DNA from: SM23-78 sp041479965
GTDB lineage: Archaea; Nanobdellota; Nanobdellia; Woesearchaeales; SM23-78
Direction: 5' to 3'
NCBI GenBank assembly: GCA_041479965.1
Contig: JBGOZE010000029.1
Span: forward strand, 1-13,525
Length of the DNA: 13,525 nucleotides
In this document: positions 7,173 through 13,525 of the stretch, one piece after another
Position numbering within the stretch: position 1 is the stretch's first letter
Layout: each line of letters starts with the position of its first letter
The notes under the pieces: model-generated
Database searches by the model: none
What the model saw: only the letters and a program-made list of their open reading frames with translations
What the model was told of the DNA's origin: nothing
Made by a program: the position numbers and the translations under genes

Positions 7173-10100
7173 TCAAGACACATAAGGCTTTATTTCTTCT
7201 TCCTTAGGCTTGGCCTTTGCCTCTTCCTTGCCGCCTCCAGACCTGGTCTTCCTTATTATCAGCGCAGTGATTATTATCATTCCTGCTATTGCAAGGAATA
7301 TGTAGAGGTACTTCCTGTTCTCCTTCCTCAAGAGCTTGGTCACGACAGTCTCTGGCCTCTGCTCTTTCTTCTTGGAGATGCTGACTAAGTATTTACAGCC
7401 ATTGATGACTCCATCCACCATCCTCGAGGCTTCCTTAGCATAGCCTTTCTCAAGCTCTGCCTTGGCCTTCATGAGCAGCTCATTGAGCTCAAGGCATTCA
7501 GGATTCTCGTTCATCAGGTCCTGGGCAAAGGTCACCTTGGTCTGCACATCCTCTGAGCTCTCGGCCTGCTCTATGGTGTTGAGCAGCACGAGCGCAGAGT
7601 CAGACGTGAGCGGGTCAGTCACATTGGCTGTCAGCTTAATTTCATAGTTCTCCCCTAGGCGGTAATTGTCCACAATTAAGGTCACGCCCTTGCTCTCACC
7701 CACGCCTATCTCTTCGAACTCGCTCTCTGTGAAGCTTAGCTTCACGTCAGTCGCATTGGTGGTGGCGTTTAGCTTTATCCCGTACAGGGAAGAGTTCCAG
7801 TTGTTCTTGAGGGTCACAGGGATGAGCACTGTCCTGTTCTCGTAAATAGTCACGAGCTGAGGAACAATGAGTTCTATGGCCTGGGGCTTGACCTCATCTT
7901 TCATCATAGGAACCATTACTGTCTTGCTTCTTCCGCTGCCTCCTCCTCCGCTGCTGGTCTGAGGAACAGGGACTTCTTCAGTGCCGTTCTCAGGCAGGTC
8001 GCTCACATTGATGAGCACAAGCTCGCTGCTCACTGTCAGCCCATCGCTGTCCTGGGCAGTGAAATTGACAAGGCAAGTTCCTACTGTATCTGGCGTGACC
8101 TTCAAGTCATCGCCTGTCATGGTTAGTGTAGCAACATCGCAGCTCGTGGATGTATAGCTTAGGTTGGAGCTCTCGCCGTTATTGATCTCATCGTCGCTGT
8201 CTAGGTCATCATCAGGGTCTATGAAATGCACATTGCCCTCTGTTTTGAGGAAATAGTCTGCATAGGTGGCAGATGAGCCATTCACTGCCCAATCACCAGT
8301 CAGGTTCTCGAGCTGGTGAAGCAGCAAGGGATTCCTATTGTCATTGCTCACAGTCAGGTTCCACGTATATGATGAGCTTTCGTACATGTCGTCACTCACC
8401 ACAACCGTGATGTTGTACATGCCCGAGGCGAAATAATCATAGAAGAGATTCAAGCTGGTGCTGGTGCTGTTCTCGCTTCCATTGATGTACCAGGCGTAGC
8501 TTAGGGTCTCTCCAGCCTCATTGTCAACGACAAGGTCATAGATAACTGTCCTATTCTCTGAGAAGTCGATTGATGTTAGGCTCTCATCGGACCTAGTATT
8601 GATGAAATTGAAGATGGTCTGCATGCTGAAAGGCCTTCCATAGGGCTTTATCTGAGTTATGTTGGGAGGATCTGATTGGTTGAGGACATTGAAGCTCTTT
8701 ATCTCATAATCAGTCCCATTGTAGTAATCGGTAGCAGTGATGTTCACTGTGTAATTGCCATCATCTCCTTCTTGAGGAGTGAAAGATACGATCGCATAGG
8801 TCTTGTTGTTGCTTGAATTGAGATAGGTTGTTATGTTGATCAGATTCTTCCCACTCACGTTGGTGGCTCCGAATGTAACATACTCATAGCCTCCTGGTAA
8901 GTCATAATCATCATCGCTTGCCTGCACATAAAGGCTCACAGGATGGGTTTCTACGATTATGGTCGGGAAGCTGATGCTCTGGAGCACAGGAGCATCATTG
9001 GTATTGTTGACTGCAAAGAATATGGCTTCGCTATCAGTTGCTCCCCTGATGTCTGTTACAGTTATTAGGATGCTATAATTTCCTACCATGCTCTGGTCGG
9101 GTGTGTAATTGAGATAGGCGCTCACGACAGGATTTGCTGACAGGTTGTCGCTCAGGCTGAAGATATCTGAGTTGTTGCTCTCAAAGGTCAGGTCCTCATT
9201 GTCAAAGTCAGTGGCATCGATGACTAAGGAGCACAGAGAGTCCTCGGCGCATGACAAAGATCCTATGCTTGTGAGCACAGGCGCAGCGTTGTTCCTTATC
9301 TCAAGATACATCAACTCATAGTCGCTCAAGCCTCCTTGGTCTGTCACAGTTATGTTGATGGTGTAGTTGTCCACTTGGCCCTGGCCTGGCGTGAACATTA
9401 TCAGCCCTGTGCTGCTGTTGATGTCAAAGATAGTTGAGTTGTCGCTGAAGCTCAGCACCTCTCCTTCATATGTGCGGTTGTCGATGTCAGTTGCATTGAC
9501 GAGATATATGAATGCGGATTCAGCATAGGTGACCAGCGCCGTGATGTTGTTTCCGTTTGTGTTATTGAGATAGGAGCTGAGTATCTCCACGTTTGGGGGA
9601 TCGTTTGTGTTAGAAATGTTCAAGAACACGTCTTGAGAGTCCTCAGCTCCTGCGTCTCCAATATTGAAGACCGTGATGTTTACATATCCATTTCCACAGA
9701 TTACTTGATCATTAGTCAGTGAAGTGACATTCACCACTGCAGTCGCATTATGGCTGCTGTTGATTGTGGTGATGCTCCAAGGATTGCTGATGGGGCAGTT
9801 CAGCGGCTGGATGATGAAGCTCAAACTGTCATTCACGTCAACGTCATCTGCATAGACATAGAATAGGAAAGCTTCACCTTGGGTTCCGTTCTGATGCTGC
9901 GGCATATCCCTAAGAACAGGGTCTTGGTTGGTGTTGTTGATGCTTAGCACAAAGGTGCTTGAGACGCTTCCTCCATCACTGTCTCTGAGAGTTACATTGA
10001 CTGTGTAGCTGCCTGAAGCGTCATTGGGCAAGGTGTCGTTGTTCTGGTAGACTATGACTGCAGAGGTGTTGCTGGTGTTGATTATTGCCAGGTTGAGAGA

Positions 10101-10931
10101 TGGAGTGACATTGAGGGTGAAATTCAGCGGATAGTTGCTCTCCTCGTCTGTTCCGCTTATGGCATAGCTAAGATATTCACCTTCATCCTTTGTCTGGTTC
10201 TGAAGTGCAGGGCTGAACTGGGGATTATCGTTGACAGGAGTGATATTGAAGAGTACAGTATGTCCTGTTGACTTAGGATAGTTGATATCGGTGTCATCAG
10301 CCCAGAAAGTGATGTTTTTCTGCCCTATAGTATTGCCTCCGCCTAAATTTGAGGTAGTTGGTGCGCAAACTGTCTCACCGGTGCTCTCATCACTAATTGA
10401 ACAGAAAGATGAAGTAGGACTGACACGATAGGTTAATGTGTCATTATCATCGTCGGAGGAGCTTATATTATAGTTATAGATTTGGTCTTCATAAATCACT
10501 TCAAATGCCCCTATATCGGAACCAGAGCTGTTGAAAACGTTCGGCTCTTCAGGAGCACTATTAATGATGGTTGTTGTTGCTGTTGATGATATTATTGCTG
10601 TGCCATTACTTATAGTCACATTGCAAATCCATTCCTCGTTCTTGGTTGTGTTTTCATGATATATCTTAGACTGATTTTCACTTGTAGTTTCGGATATGAA
10701 CAATACATCGTTTTTATACCAACTTACGTTAGTCTGATTCATATCTGTTGAGGGCGTCCAGCTGCAGGTGAGGTTATTGTCCGTATAAGGAATAGGTGGA
10801 GTTATGCTGGGAGCGACAGTGAAAGAGACTGAGCCGCTCAGATAGGTGAAGAGCAGCGCCATGACTATCATGAGCACGAAGGCAGATGTGTGCCTTGCTT
10901 TTTTCTTCATCCAATCATTTCTGCTTGTCAT
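7173..10931 (-). CDS. Giant Ig/cadherin-repeat surface protein
   Basis: The 1252-residue protein starts with a signal peptide (KKKARH, then a hydrophobic stretch at about 16-31). An Ig-like domain with C56 and C103 follows. About seven cadherin-like repeats of roughly 100 residues come next, recognisable by linkers such as PVNDNPQF (232-239), NNTNQDPVL, NTNDPPNV, NNTNDAPVL (642-650) and NQSDPPNI, with acidic, calcium-type loops. After a GGGGSG linker (995-1000) come a beta domain (about 1018-1120), a helical stalk with C1146 and C1179, a membrane span at about 1208-1226 and a short basic/acidic tail. About sixty N-x-S/T sequons precede the anchor. It is probably a calcium-stabilised glycosylated adhesin or envelope protein. 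The frame overlaps the upstream RHH gene by 17 bp. A second ATG at 10910, 4 bases after that gene's stop, starts MKKKARH and may be the true start. Confidence 0.9.
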   Translation of the reverse strand: MTSRNDWMKKKARHTSAFVLMIVMALLFTYLSGSVSFTVAPSITPPIPYTDNNLTCSWTPSTDMNQTNVSWYKNDVLFISETTSENQSKIYHENTTKNEEWICNVTISNGTAIISSTATTTIINSAPEEPNVFNSSGSDIGAFEVIYEDQIYNYNISSSDDDNDTLTYRVSPTSSFCSISDESTGETVCAPTTSNLGGGNTIGQKNITFWADDTDINYPKSTGHTVLFNITPVNDNPQFSPALQNQTKDEGEYLSYAISGTDEESNYPLNFTLNVTPSLNLAIINTSNTSAVIVYQNNDTLPNDASGSYTVNVTLRDSDGGSVSSTFVLSINNTNQDPVLRDMPQHQNGTQGEAFLFYVYADDVDVNDSLSFIIQPLNCPISNPWSITTINSSHNATAVVNVTSLTNDQVICGNGYVNITVFNIGDAGAEDSQDVFLNISNTNDPPNVEILSSYLNNTNGNNITALVTYAESAFIYLVNATDIDNRTYEGEVLSFSDNSTIFDINSSTGLIMFTPGQGQVDNYTINITVTDQGGLSDYELMYLEIRNNAAPVLTSIGSLSCAEDSLCSLVIDATDFDNEDLTFESNNSDIFSLSDNLSANPVVSAYLNYTPDQSMVGNYSILITVTDIRGATDSEAIFFAVNNTNDAPVLQSISFPTIIVETHPVSLYVQASDDDYDLPGGYEYVTFGATNVSGKNLINITTYLNSSNNKTYAIVSFTPQEGDDGNYTVNITATDYYNGTDYEIKSFNVLNQSDPPNITQIKPYGRPFSMQTIFNFINTRSDESLTSIDFSENRTVIYDLVVDNEAGETLSYAWYINGSENSTSTSLNLFYDYFASGMYNITVVVSDDMYESSSYTWNLTVSNDNRNPLLLHQLENLTGDWAVNGSSATYADYFLKTEGNVHFIDPDDDLDSDDEINNGESSNLSYTSTSCDVATLTMTGDDLKVTPDTVGTCLVNFTAQDSDGLTVSSELVLINVSDLPENGTEEVPVPQTSSGGGGSGRSKTVMVPMMKDEVKPQAIELIVPQLVTIYENRTVLIPVTLKNNWNSSLYGIKLNATTNATDVKLSFTESEFEEIGVGESKGVTLIVDNYRLGENYEIKLTANVTDPLTSDSALVLLNTIEQAESSEDVQTKVTFAQDLMNENPECLELNELLMKAKAELEKGYAKEASRMVDGVINGCKYLVSISKKKEQRPETVVTKLLRKENRKYLYIFLAIAGMIIITALIIRKTRSGGGKEEAKAKPKEEEIKPYVS

Positions 10932-11052
10932 CTTCTACGCTTTCCTCTAATGCTTTGACTATCAGTTCCTTTATCGCGATGCCTTGCATGGCTGAGAGTA
11001 TCTTGATCTTCTTGTGAATCTCATCCGGAACCTCGATGTTGATATTTACCAA
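10915..11052 (-). CDS. Small ribbon-helix-helix protein, second copy
   Basis: Read from TTG at 11052 this gives 45 residues: VNINIEVPDEIHKKIKILSA, then MQGIAIKELIVKALEES and an acidic/basic tail. A short beta strand followed by two amphipathic helices is the Arc/CopG/ParD-type RHH fold. It is paralogous to the protein at 11125-11316 (VNINIE, E-x-H-K-K-I-K, then a K-[ED]-x-I-[IV] helix), but shorter. No ATG is available in this frame; the TTG matches the start of the paralogue. The start lies in the 3' arm of a perfect 12-bp hairpin and overlaps the end of a 20-codon leader ORF. Its stop overlaps or abuts the giant surface-protein gene, so the two are co-transcribed. Likely a DNA-binding regulator of that operon; an orphan antitoxin is the alternative. 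Confidence 0.72.
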   Translation of the reverse strand: MVNINIEVPDEIHKKIKILSAMQGIAIKELIVKALEESVEDDKQK

Positions 11053-11108
11053 AAATTCAACTCTTGAATTTTTGGAAATTCAAAAACTGCGTTTTTGTAA
11101 TTTACCAT
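11046..11108 (-). CDS. Leader ORF 2, hairpin-encoded peptide
   Basis: This is a 20-codon ORF between the two RHH genes, starting 16 bases after the stop of the first. Its product follows the pattern MVN.KN.VF..PK.QE..FW shared with leader ORF 1. The last codons TGG TAA overlap the TTG GTA start of the RHH gene, in another frame. The ORF is made of two hairpins (11081-11097 and 11049-11075). It may be a translated coupling leader, or the coding look may be a by-product of an inserted palindromic element. Confidence 0.45.
   Translation of the reverse strand: MVNYKNAVFEFPKIQELNFW
11049..11097 (-). repeat. Two hairpins in leader 2
   Basis: CAAAAAC/GTTTTTG (11081-11097) has stem bases identical to the first hairpin of leader 1 but a different 3-base loop. 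CCAAAAATTCAA/TTGAATTTTTGG (11049-11075) is a perfect 12-bp stem with a GAG loop. The second stem contains the TTG start codon of the downstream RHH gene, and the leader's TAA follows directly after it. Confidence 0.8.
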
Positions 11109-11124
11109 TTTTTCCGTCGATTTC

Positions 11125-11316
11125 TCAGCCTATCTTGGTCTTGCACTCCTTTGATTTTTTCAGGAGGTATTTACCTTCTGAACCAGCAAATCCTTTATTT
11201 GCTGTTTTCTCAAGAACATGGATGATGTGATCCTTAAGGGTAAGGTCTTTTATTATAGAAGCGAGCTTGATCTTCTTGTGAAGCTCCTCTGATATCTCAA
11301 TATTTATGTTTACCAA
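11125..11316 (-). CDS. Small ribbon-helix-helix protein, first copy
   Basis: The 63-residue protein begins VNINIEISEELHKKIKLAS (strand plus helix A), continues LTLKDHIIHVLEK (helix B) and ends in a Lys/Gly-rich tail. This is the typical RHH DNA-binding layout of Arc/CopG/ParD antitoxins and repressors, which bind inverted repeats as dimers. The TTG start at 11316 is supported by a near-perfect Shine-Dalgarno, AGGAGGTGA at 11321-11329, and by the same start in the paralogue at 10915-11052. It overlaps the end of leader ORF 1. No toxin gene is adjacent; the downstream genes are the second leader, the second RHH protein and the giant surface protein. Confidence 0.78.
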   Translation of the reverse strand: MVNINIEISEELHKKIKLASIIKDLTLKDHIIHVLEKTANKGFAGSEGKYLLKKSKECKTKIG

Positions 11317-11417
11317 AAGCTCACCTCCTGGACTTTTGGAATGCCTAAAAATTTATTTTTGGCACCCAAAATCATAGATTTTGGTGATCCAAAAACTTTG
11401 TTTTTGCTATTTACCAT
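11310..11417 (-). CDS. Leader ORF 1, hairpin-encoded peptide
   Basis: This is a 35-codon ORF at the head of the unit, from ATG at 11417 to TAA at 11310-11312. The peptide starts MVNSKNKVFGSPK and ends AKNKFLGIPKVQEVSFW, so it carries an internal near-duplicate (KNKVFGSPK and KNKFLGIPK). Start and end match leader ORF 2. Its 3' end contains the Shine-Dalgarno and TTG start of the first RHH gene in the overlapping frame. Four short hairpins make up most of its length. I know of no named family. Confidence 0.5.
   Translation of the reverse strand: MVNSKNKVFGSPKSMILGAKNKFLGIPKVQEVSFW
11313..11406 (-). repeat. Array of four hairpins in leader 1
   Basis: Read leftward there are four consecutive short inverted repeats. 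CAAAAAC/GTTTTTG (11390-11406) has a 3-base loop. CCAAAATC/GATTTTGG (11366-11384) has a 3-base loop. GCC-AAAAAT/ATTTTT-GGC (11343-11363) has one unpaired base. CCAAAA/TTTTGG (11313-11339) encloses the ribosome-binding site. The first and last recur in leader 2. Such spacing and repetition is not expected by chance. Confidence 0.75.
11321..11329 (-). promoter_or_regulatory. Strong ribosome-binding site of RHH gene 1
   Basis: AGGAGGTGA on the minus strand is complementary to the 16S 3' end and sits 4 bases before the TTG at 11316. It decides the non-ATG start. It lies in the upper part and loop of a hairpin formed by CCAAAA (11334-11339) and TTTTGG (11313-11318), which would partly mask it. The equivalent site in the second cassette is much weaker (AAGAGTTGA). 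Confidence 0.75.
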
Positions 11418-11440
11418 CTATAGTGACCTGCGCTGACACT

Positions 11441-11491
11441 AAGTTATTTAACTTAGTTAAATAAGCTTATTAAGATAACTTATTTATAAAT
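11441..11491 (-). promoter_or_regulatory. Promoter with palindromic operator of the RHH-surface-protein operon
   Basis: On the minus strand ATTTATAAA (11483-11491) is a good TATA element; transcription should begin near 11461, about 44 bases before leader ORF 1. A 9-bp perfect inverted repeat, TTATTTAAC/GTTAAATAA (11444-11452 and 11456-11464), covers the expected start site. A wider 8-bp pair, TAAGTTAT (11440-11447) and ATAACTTA (11475-11482), brackets the gap up to the TATA box. Symmetric sites here fit repression by an RHH dimer or tetramer, probably the operon's own products. Confidence 0.6.
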
Positions 11492-11559
11492 TTTGCGATT
11501 AGAGTACTGAGAAGGTTTTAACTCGCTGACAATAAAAGTAGAACAAGCCAAATCATTAT

Positions 11560-11578
11560 AAGCCTAGCCAATAGGCTT
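11560..11578 (-). terminator. Hairpin at the stop codon of the upstream membrane-protein gene
   Basis: AAGCCTA and TAGGCTT form a perfect 7-bp stem with a 5-base loop overlapping the TAG stop at 11564-11566. The nearest T-rich run on the minus strand (ACTTTTATTG) lies about 20 bases further on, so a termination role is only plausible. Confidence 0.35.
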
Positions 11579-13525
11579 AGCCAGCCAGGAATTGACGTAG
11601 TTGATGTGGTGGAAGAGCCTGGAGATGTCGTCGAGCATTTCTTCCTGGTCCTTGATGCTCAGCTTCTCATAGGCTCCGAGTATCTCCAGGTATTTCTTCT
11701 TGGCTATGTCTAGCTCAAGGAATTCAAGAGCTATGTAGGCATTAGTCATCATGATTATCATCTTGTCGAATGGAGTGGCTTTATCAGGTATGCTGAGCTC
11801 CTTCACTTCCCTTGCAGCGTCCTCTGGCCTGGCCTCAGATGTCTGCAGAGTCAGGTTCCTGAGCTCCTCGACCAGGAGCGTGATGTTTCTTTGGGTTATC
11901 AGCTCTTTGTTGCGCTCCACTTTGAGATACTTGATGAATAAGGCGACGAATATCTTCCTGAGGACCTCTCTTGCTTTTCTCTTGTTCTTGTGGACAGCAG
12001 TTTTCAGCTCTTCCAGGTCGAACTCAGCAGGCAAGACCTCTCCAGTTACCCTTATTAGATAGAATCTCATGAGTTCAGAGTACCTATTGAGTATCTCGGC
12101 CAGTTTTTCAGAGGAGAATTTCTTCTCCAGCTCAGCAATGCCAGTCAGTAGGAACTTCTTCTCCTGAGAAGTGAGCAGTATTTGCTTCTTCTTCCTCTTT
12201 GTGATAATCCAGCCGGCCTTGGCAACAGCAGCATTGATTTCCTTGCGGAAATAGTGGTAGAACAGCACAGCAGTGAGCAGCAACAGTATGATGCCAGTTA
12301 TGATGTATATGAGCATGCCTTTTTCTTCAACAACGATTCCCGGCACTTGCGTGCTCATACAGGCGCCACAAGGCCCTCCGCAGTCAATGCCTTCTTCGCG
12401 GTCGCCGTCATGGTAGTTCTTGATGCCATCATTGCAGGTGCCGAGGTATTCGCAGGATCGGCTTATCTCTGGCCTAAGATTCGCAGTTCCACAAGCCTTC
12501 TTATCATCGCACTCCCTATACTGGGTGCCATTGGGGAGGCAGGCTCCCCATTCAGAGCAAAGCCAGGTCTCATTGCAAACAACTTCCTCGATATAATTGC
12601 AGGGGACAGTTAGATAGACGTCCTTCTGGCATCCATGCGTGTCAACGCACCTCTGGATCTTGGTGTTGTTCCTGGTGCATATATGATAATCAAAGCACTC
12701 ATACTCTGGACGACAAAAGCTCATATTGCTTCCGCCTCCTCCTCCTCCGCCCCCTCCGCTTTGGCCAGGGGTTTCATTCTTGTCTTCTTTAAGGCAGATG
12801 AGAGTGACTGTGTTGCTACTATTGGTAAGCCCTCCAGGGTCTTGCGCAATGAAGACAGCTGCGGCAGATGCAGGGCAATTGACAGTGGTGATGACCACTT
12901 CGCTAGTCAGGGGATTAATAGTCAGTGTGAAATCAGAGCCGGTAGTCAGGACGCTATAGTTCAGCTCATCCATGTCAGGGTCTGAAAAATGATTGTCAAG
13001 ATAGAATGCGTGTAGGGTTTCCCCTTCATCTAAGGTTTGGTCCTCAATGTGCAGGCTTAGGTAAGGGGCGTCGTTCACATTGATGACTCTCAGGGAGAGA
13101 GACTCTGAATCCTCTCCATTGCTGCAGCCGCTTCCGTCGCTCACTGAGAACTGGATAGTATAGTTTCCTACATCATCATTGTTGGGAGTGAAATTAGCAT
13201 GGCCATTGGCAGATATTATAAAGAGCGGATCAGTCTTTGTATGGTTGAAAATCCTGTTGATAATGGTGAAAGAGGAGGAATATGTAAACATGACAGCATC
13301 GGAGTCATTGGTGCTCAACCAGCAGCTATAATAAGAGCTCTGGTTAACCTCATTGCTGCAGTTAGATATGTTGAGCGCAGGAGGATTGTTGATGCAGAAA
13401 GCAACAACGCCAGAAGCCTTTCCAGTCCCTACGAATTCAGGGATGGCCTTGTATTCATTTAAGATAGAATAAGTCTTGATGACAAGAGCAAAAGTATTGA
13501 CTATAGCGAGAACTAAAACTATCAA
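11564..13525 (-). CDS. Cadherin-like, Cys-rich membrane protein with helical cytoplasmic tail (5' end cut)
   Basis: The frame runs off the right edge; the first visible codon is TTG inside a hydrophobic segment, so a few N-terminal residues are probably missing. The 653 visible residues show an N-terminal signal or anchor (about 1-22) and two cadherin-like units (about 45-245, with VNDAPYLSL at 150-158). A run of nine glycines (257-265) follows. Next is a Cys-rich part with a TSP1-like WLCSEWGACLPNGTQYREC (321-339) and CNDGIKNY to DCGGPCGAC (364-389). A membrane span covers about 404-423. A helical cytoplasmic tail of about 230 residues resembles the soluble protein at 6480-7157 in two modules. 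It is probably a surface sensor, adhesin or envelope component that connects inward to the MoxR system. The stop lies in a small hairpin. Confidence 0.88.
   Translation of the reverse strand: MIVLVLAIVNTFALVIKTYSILNEYKAIPEFVGTGKASGVVAFCINNPPALNISNCSNEVNQSSYYSCWLSTNDSDAVMFTYSSSFTIINRIFNHTKTDPLFIISANGHANFTPNNDDVGNYTIQFSVSDGSGCSNGEDSESLSLRVINVNDAPYLSLHIEDQTLDEGETLHAFYLDNHFSDPDMDELNYSVLTTGSDFTLTINPLTSEVVITTVNCPASAAAVFIAQDPGGLTNSSNTVTLICLKEDKNETPGQSGGGGGGGGGSNMSFCRPEYECFDYHICTRNNTKIQRCVDTHGCQKDVYLTVPCNYIEEVVCNETWLCSEWGACLPNGTQYRECDDKKACGTANLRPEISRSCEYLGTCNDGIKNYHDGDREEGIDCGGPCGACMSTQVPGIVVEEKGMLIYIITGIILLLLTAVLFYHYFRKEINAAVAKAGWIITKRKKKQILLTSQEKKFLLTGIAELEKKFSSEKLAEILNRYSELMRFYLIRVTGEVLPAEFDLEELKTAVHKNKRKAREVLRKIFVALFIKYLKVERNKELITQRNITLLVEELRNLTLQTSEARPEDAAREVKELSIPDKATPFDKMIIMMTNAYIALEFLELDIAKKKYLEILGAYEKLSIKDQEEMLDDISRLFHHINYVNSWLAKPIG

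Noticed and set aside
7800..10700. Regular similarity about every 300 bases suggestive of a DNA repeat array
   Set aside because: The periodicity is at protein level (cadherin-like domains); the DNA of the units is too diverged to be a nucleotide repeat or CRISPR.
11300..11330. Programmed -1 frameshift joining leader 1 to RHH gene 1
   Set aside because: The frames are in the right relation, but C TTT TGG is not a good slippery site and a strong Shine-Dalgarno serves the TTG, so reinitiation or independent initiation is simpler.
12728..12757. Gly-run repeat as a phase-variable simple repeat
   Set aside because: The nine glycine codons mix GGA, GGC and GGG and any slip would be in units of three; it reads as a flexible linker between domains.

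Overview
The window looks like part of a small-genome archaeal chromosome, most likely of the DPANN kind (Woesearchaeota or Pacearchaeota-like). This is an inference from several signs. The promoters carry archaeal TATA elements 25-30 bases before the start, giving leaderless or very short leaders. Two large secreted proteins combine cadherin-like repeats, dense N-glycosylation sequons, a single C-terminal membrane anchor and a cytoplasmic tail. Cys-rich modules ending in a DCGGPC-type motif are also common in such lineages. No rRNA, tRNA, CRISPR array or intact insertion sequence was seen.

Region 1 (1-3373) is accessory in character. A leftward gene (215-1519) encodes an AAA ATPase with a C-terminal DUF4143/PD-(D/E)XK-like region. 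Next comes a two-gene AbiE-like toxin-antitoxin pair on the same strand: a winged-helix antitoxin/repressor (2322-2912) overlaps a nucleotidyltransferase (1705-2325) by the classic 4-bp ATGA. Three copies of a 10-bp motif sit over the pair's promoter and are probable operators. The promoter and first codons of the ATPase gene recur as a diverged direct repeat (about 3155-3306), where only a 10-codon stub remains of what was probably a second ATPase gene.

Region 2 (3374-7157) is a MoxR/von Willebrand A locus. A leftward operon runs MoxR ATPase (5335-6357), DUF58 protein (4379-5275) and membrane-anchored VWA protein (3374-4333). A divergent gene (6480-7157) encodes a soluble helical protein that shares two modules with the cytoplasmic tail of the membrane protein at the right edge. 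The genes probably form one chaperone-like system tied to the cell surface.

Region 3 (7173-13525) encodes two surface proteins, both leftward: a 1252-residue Ig/cadherin-repeat protein (7173-10931) and a second cadherin-like, Cys-rich, tailed membrane protein cut by the window edge (11564-13525). Between them lies the most unusual part. Two tandem cassettes each pair a tiny leader ORF with a ribbon-helix-helix (RHH) protein that starts at TTG inside the leader's last codons. The leader ORFs (35 and 20 codons) encode related peptides, follow the pattern MVN.KN.VF..PK.QE..FW and are built almost wholly of short hairpins that hold the RHH start codon. The second RHH gene runs straight into the giant surface-protein gene. 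The whole unit looks like a self-regulated operon controlling a surface protein by DNA binding, leader-coupled translation, or both.
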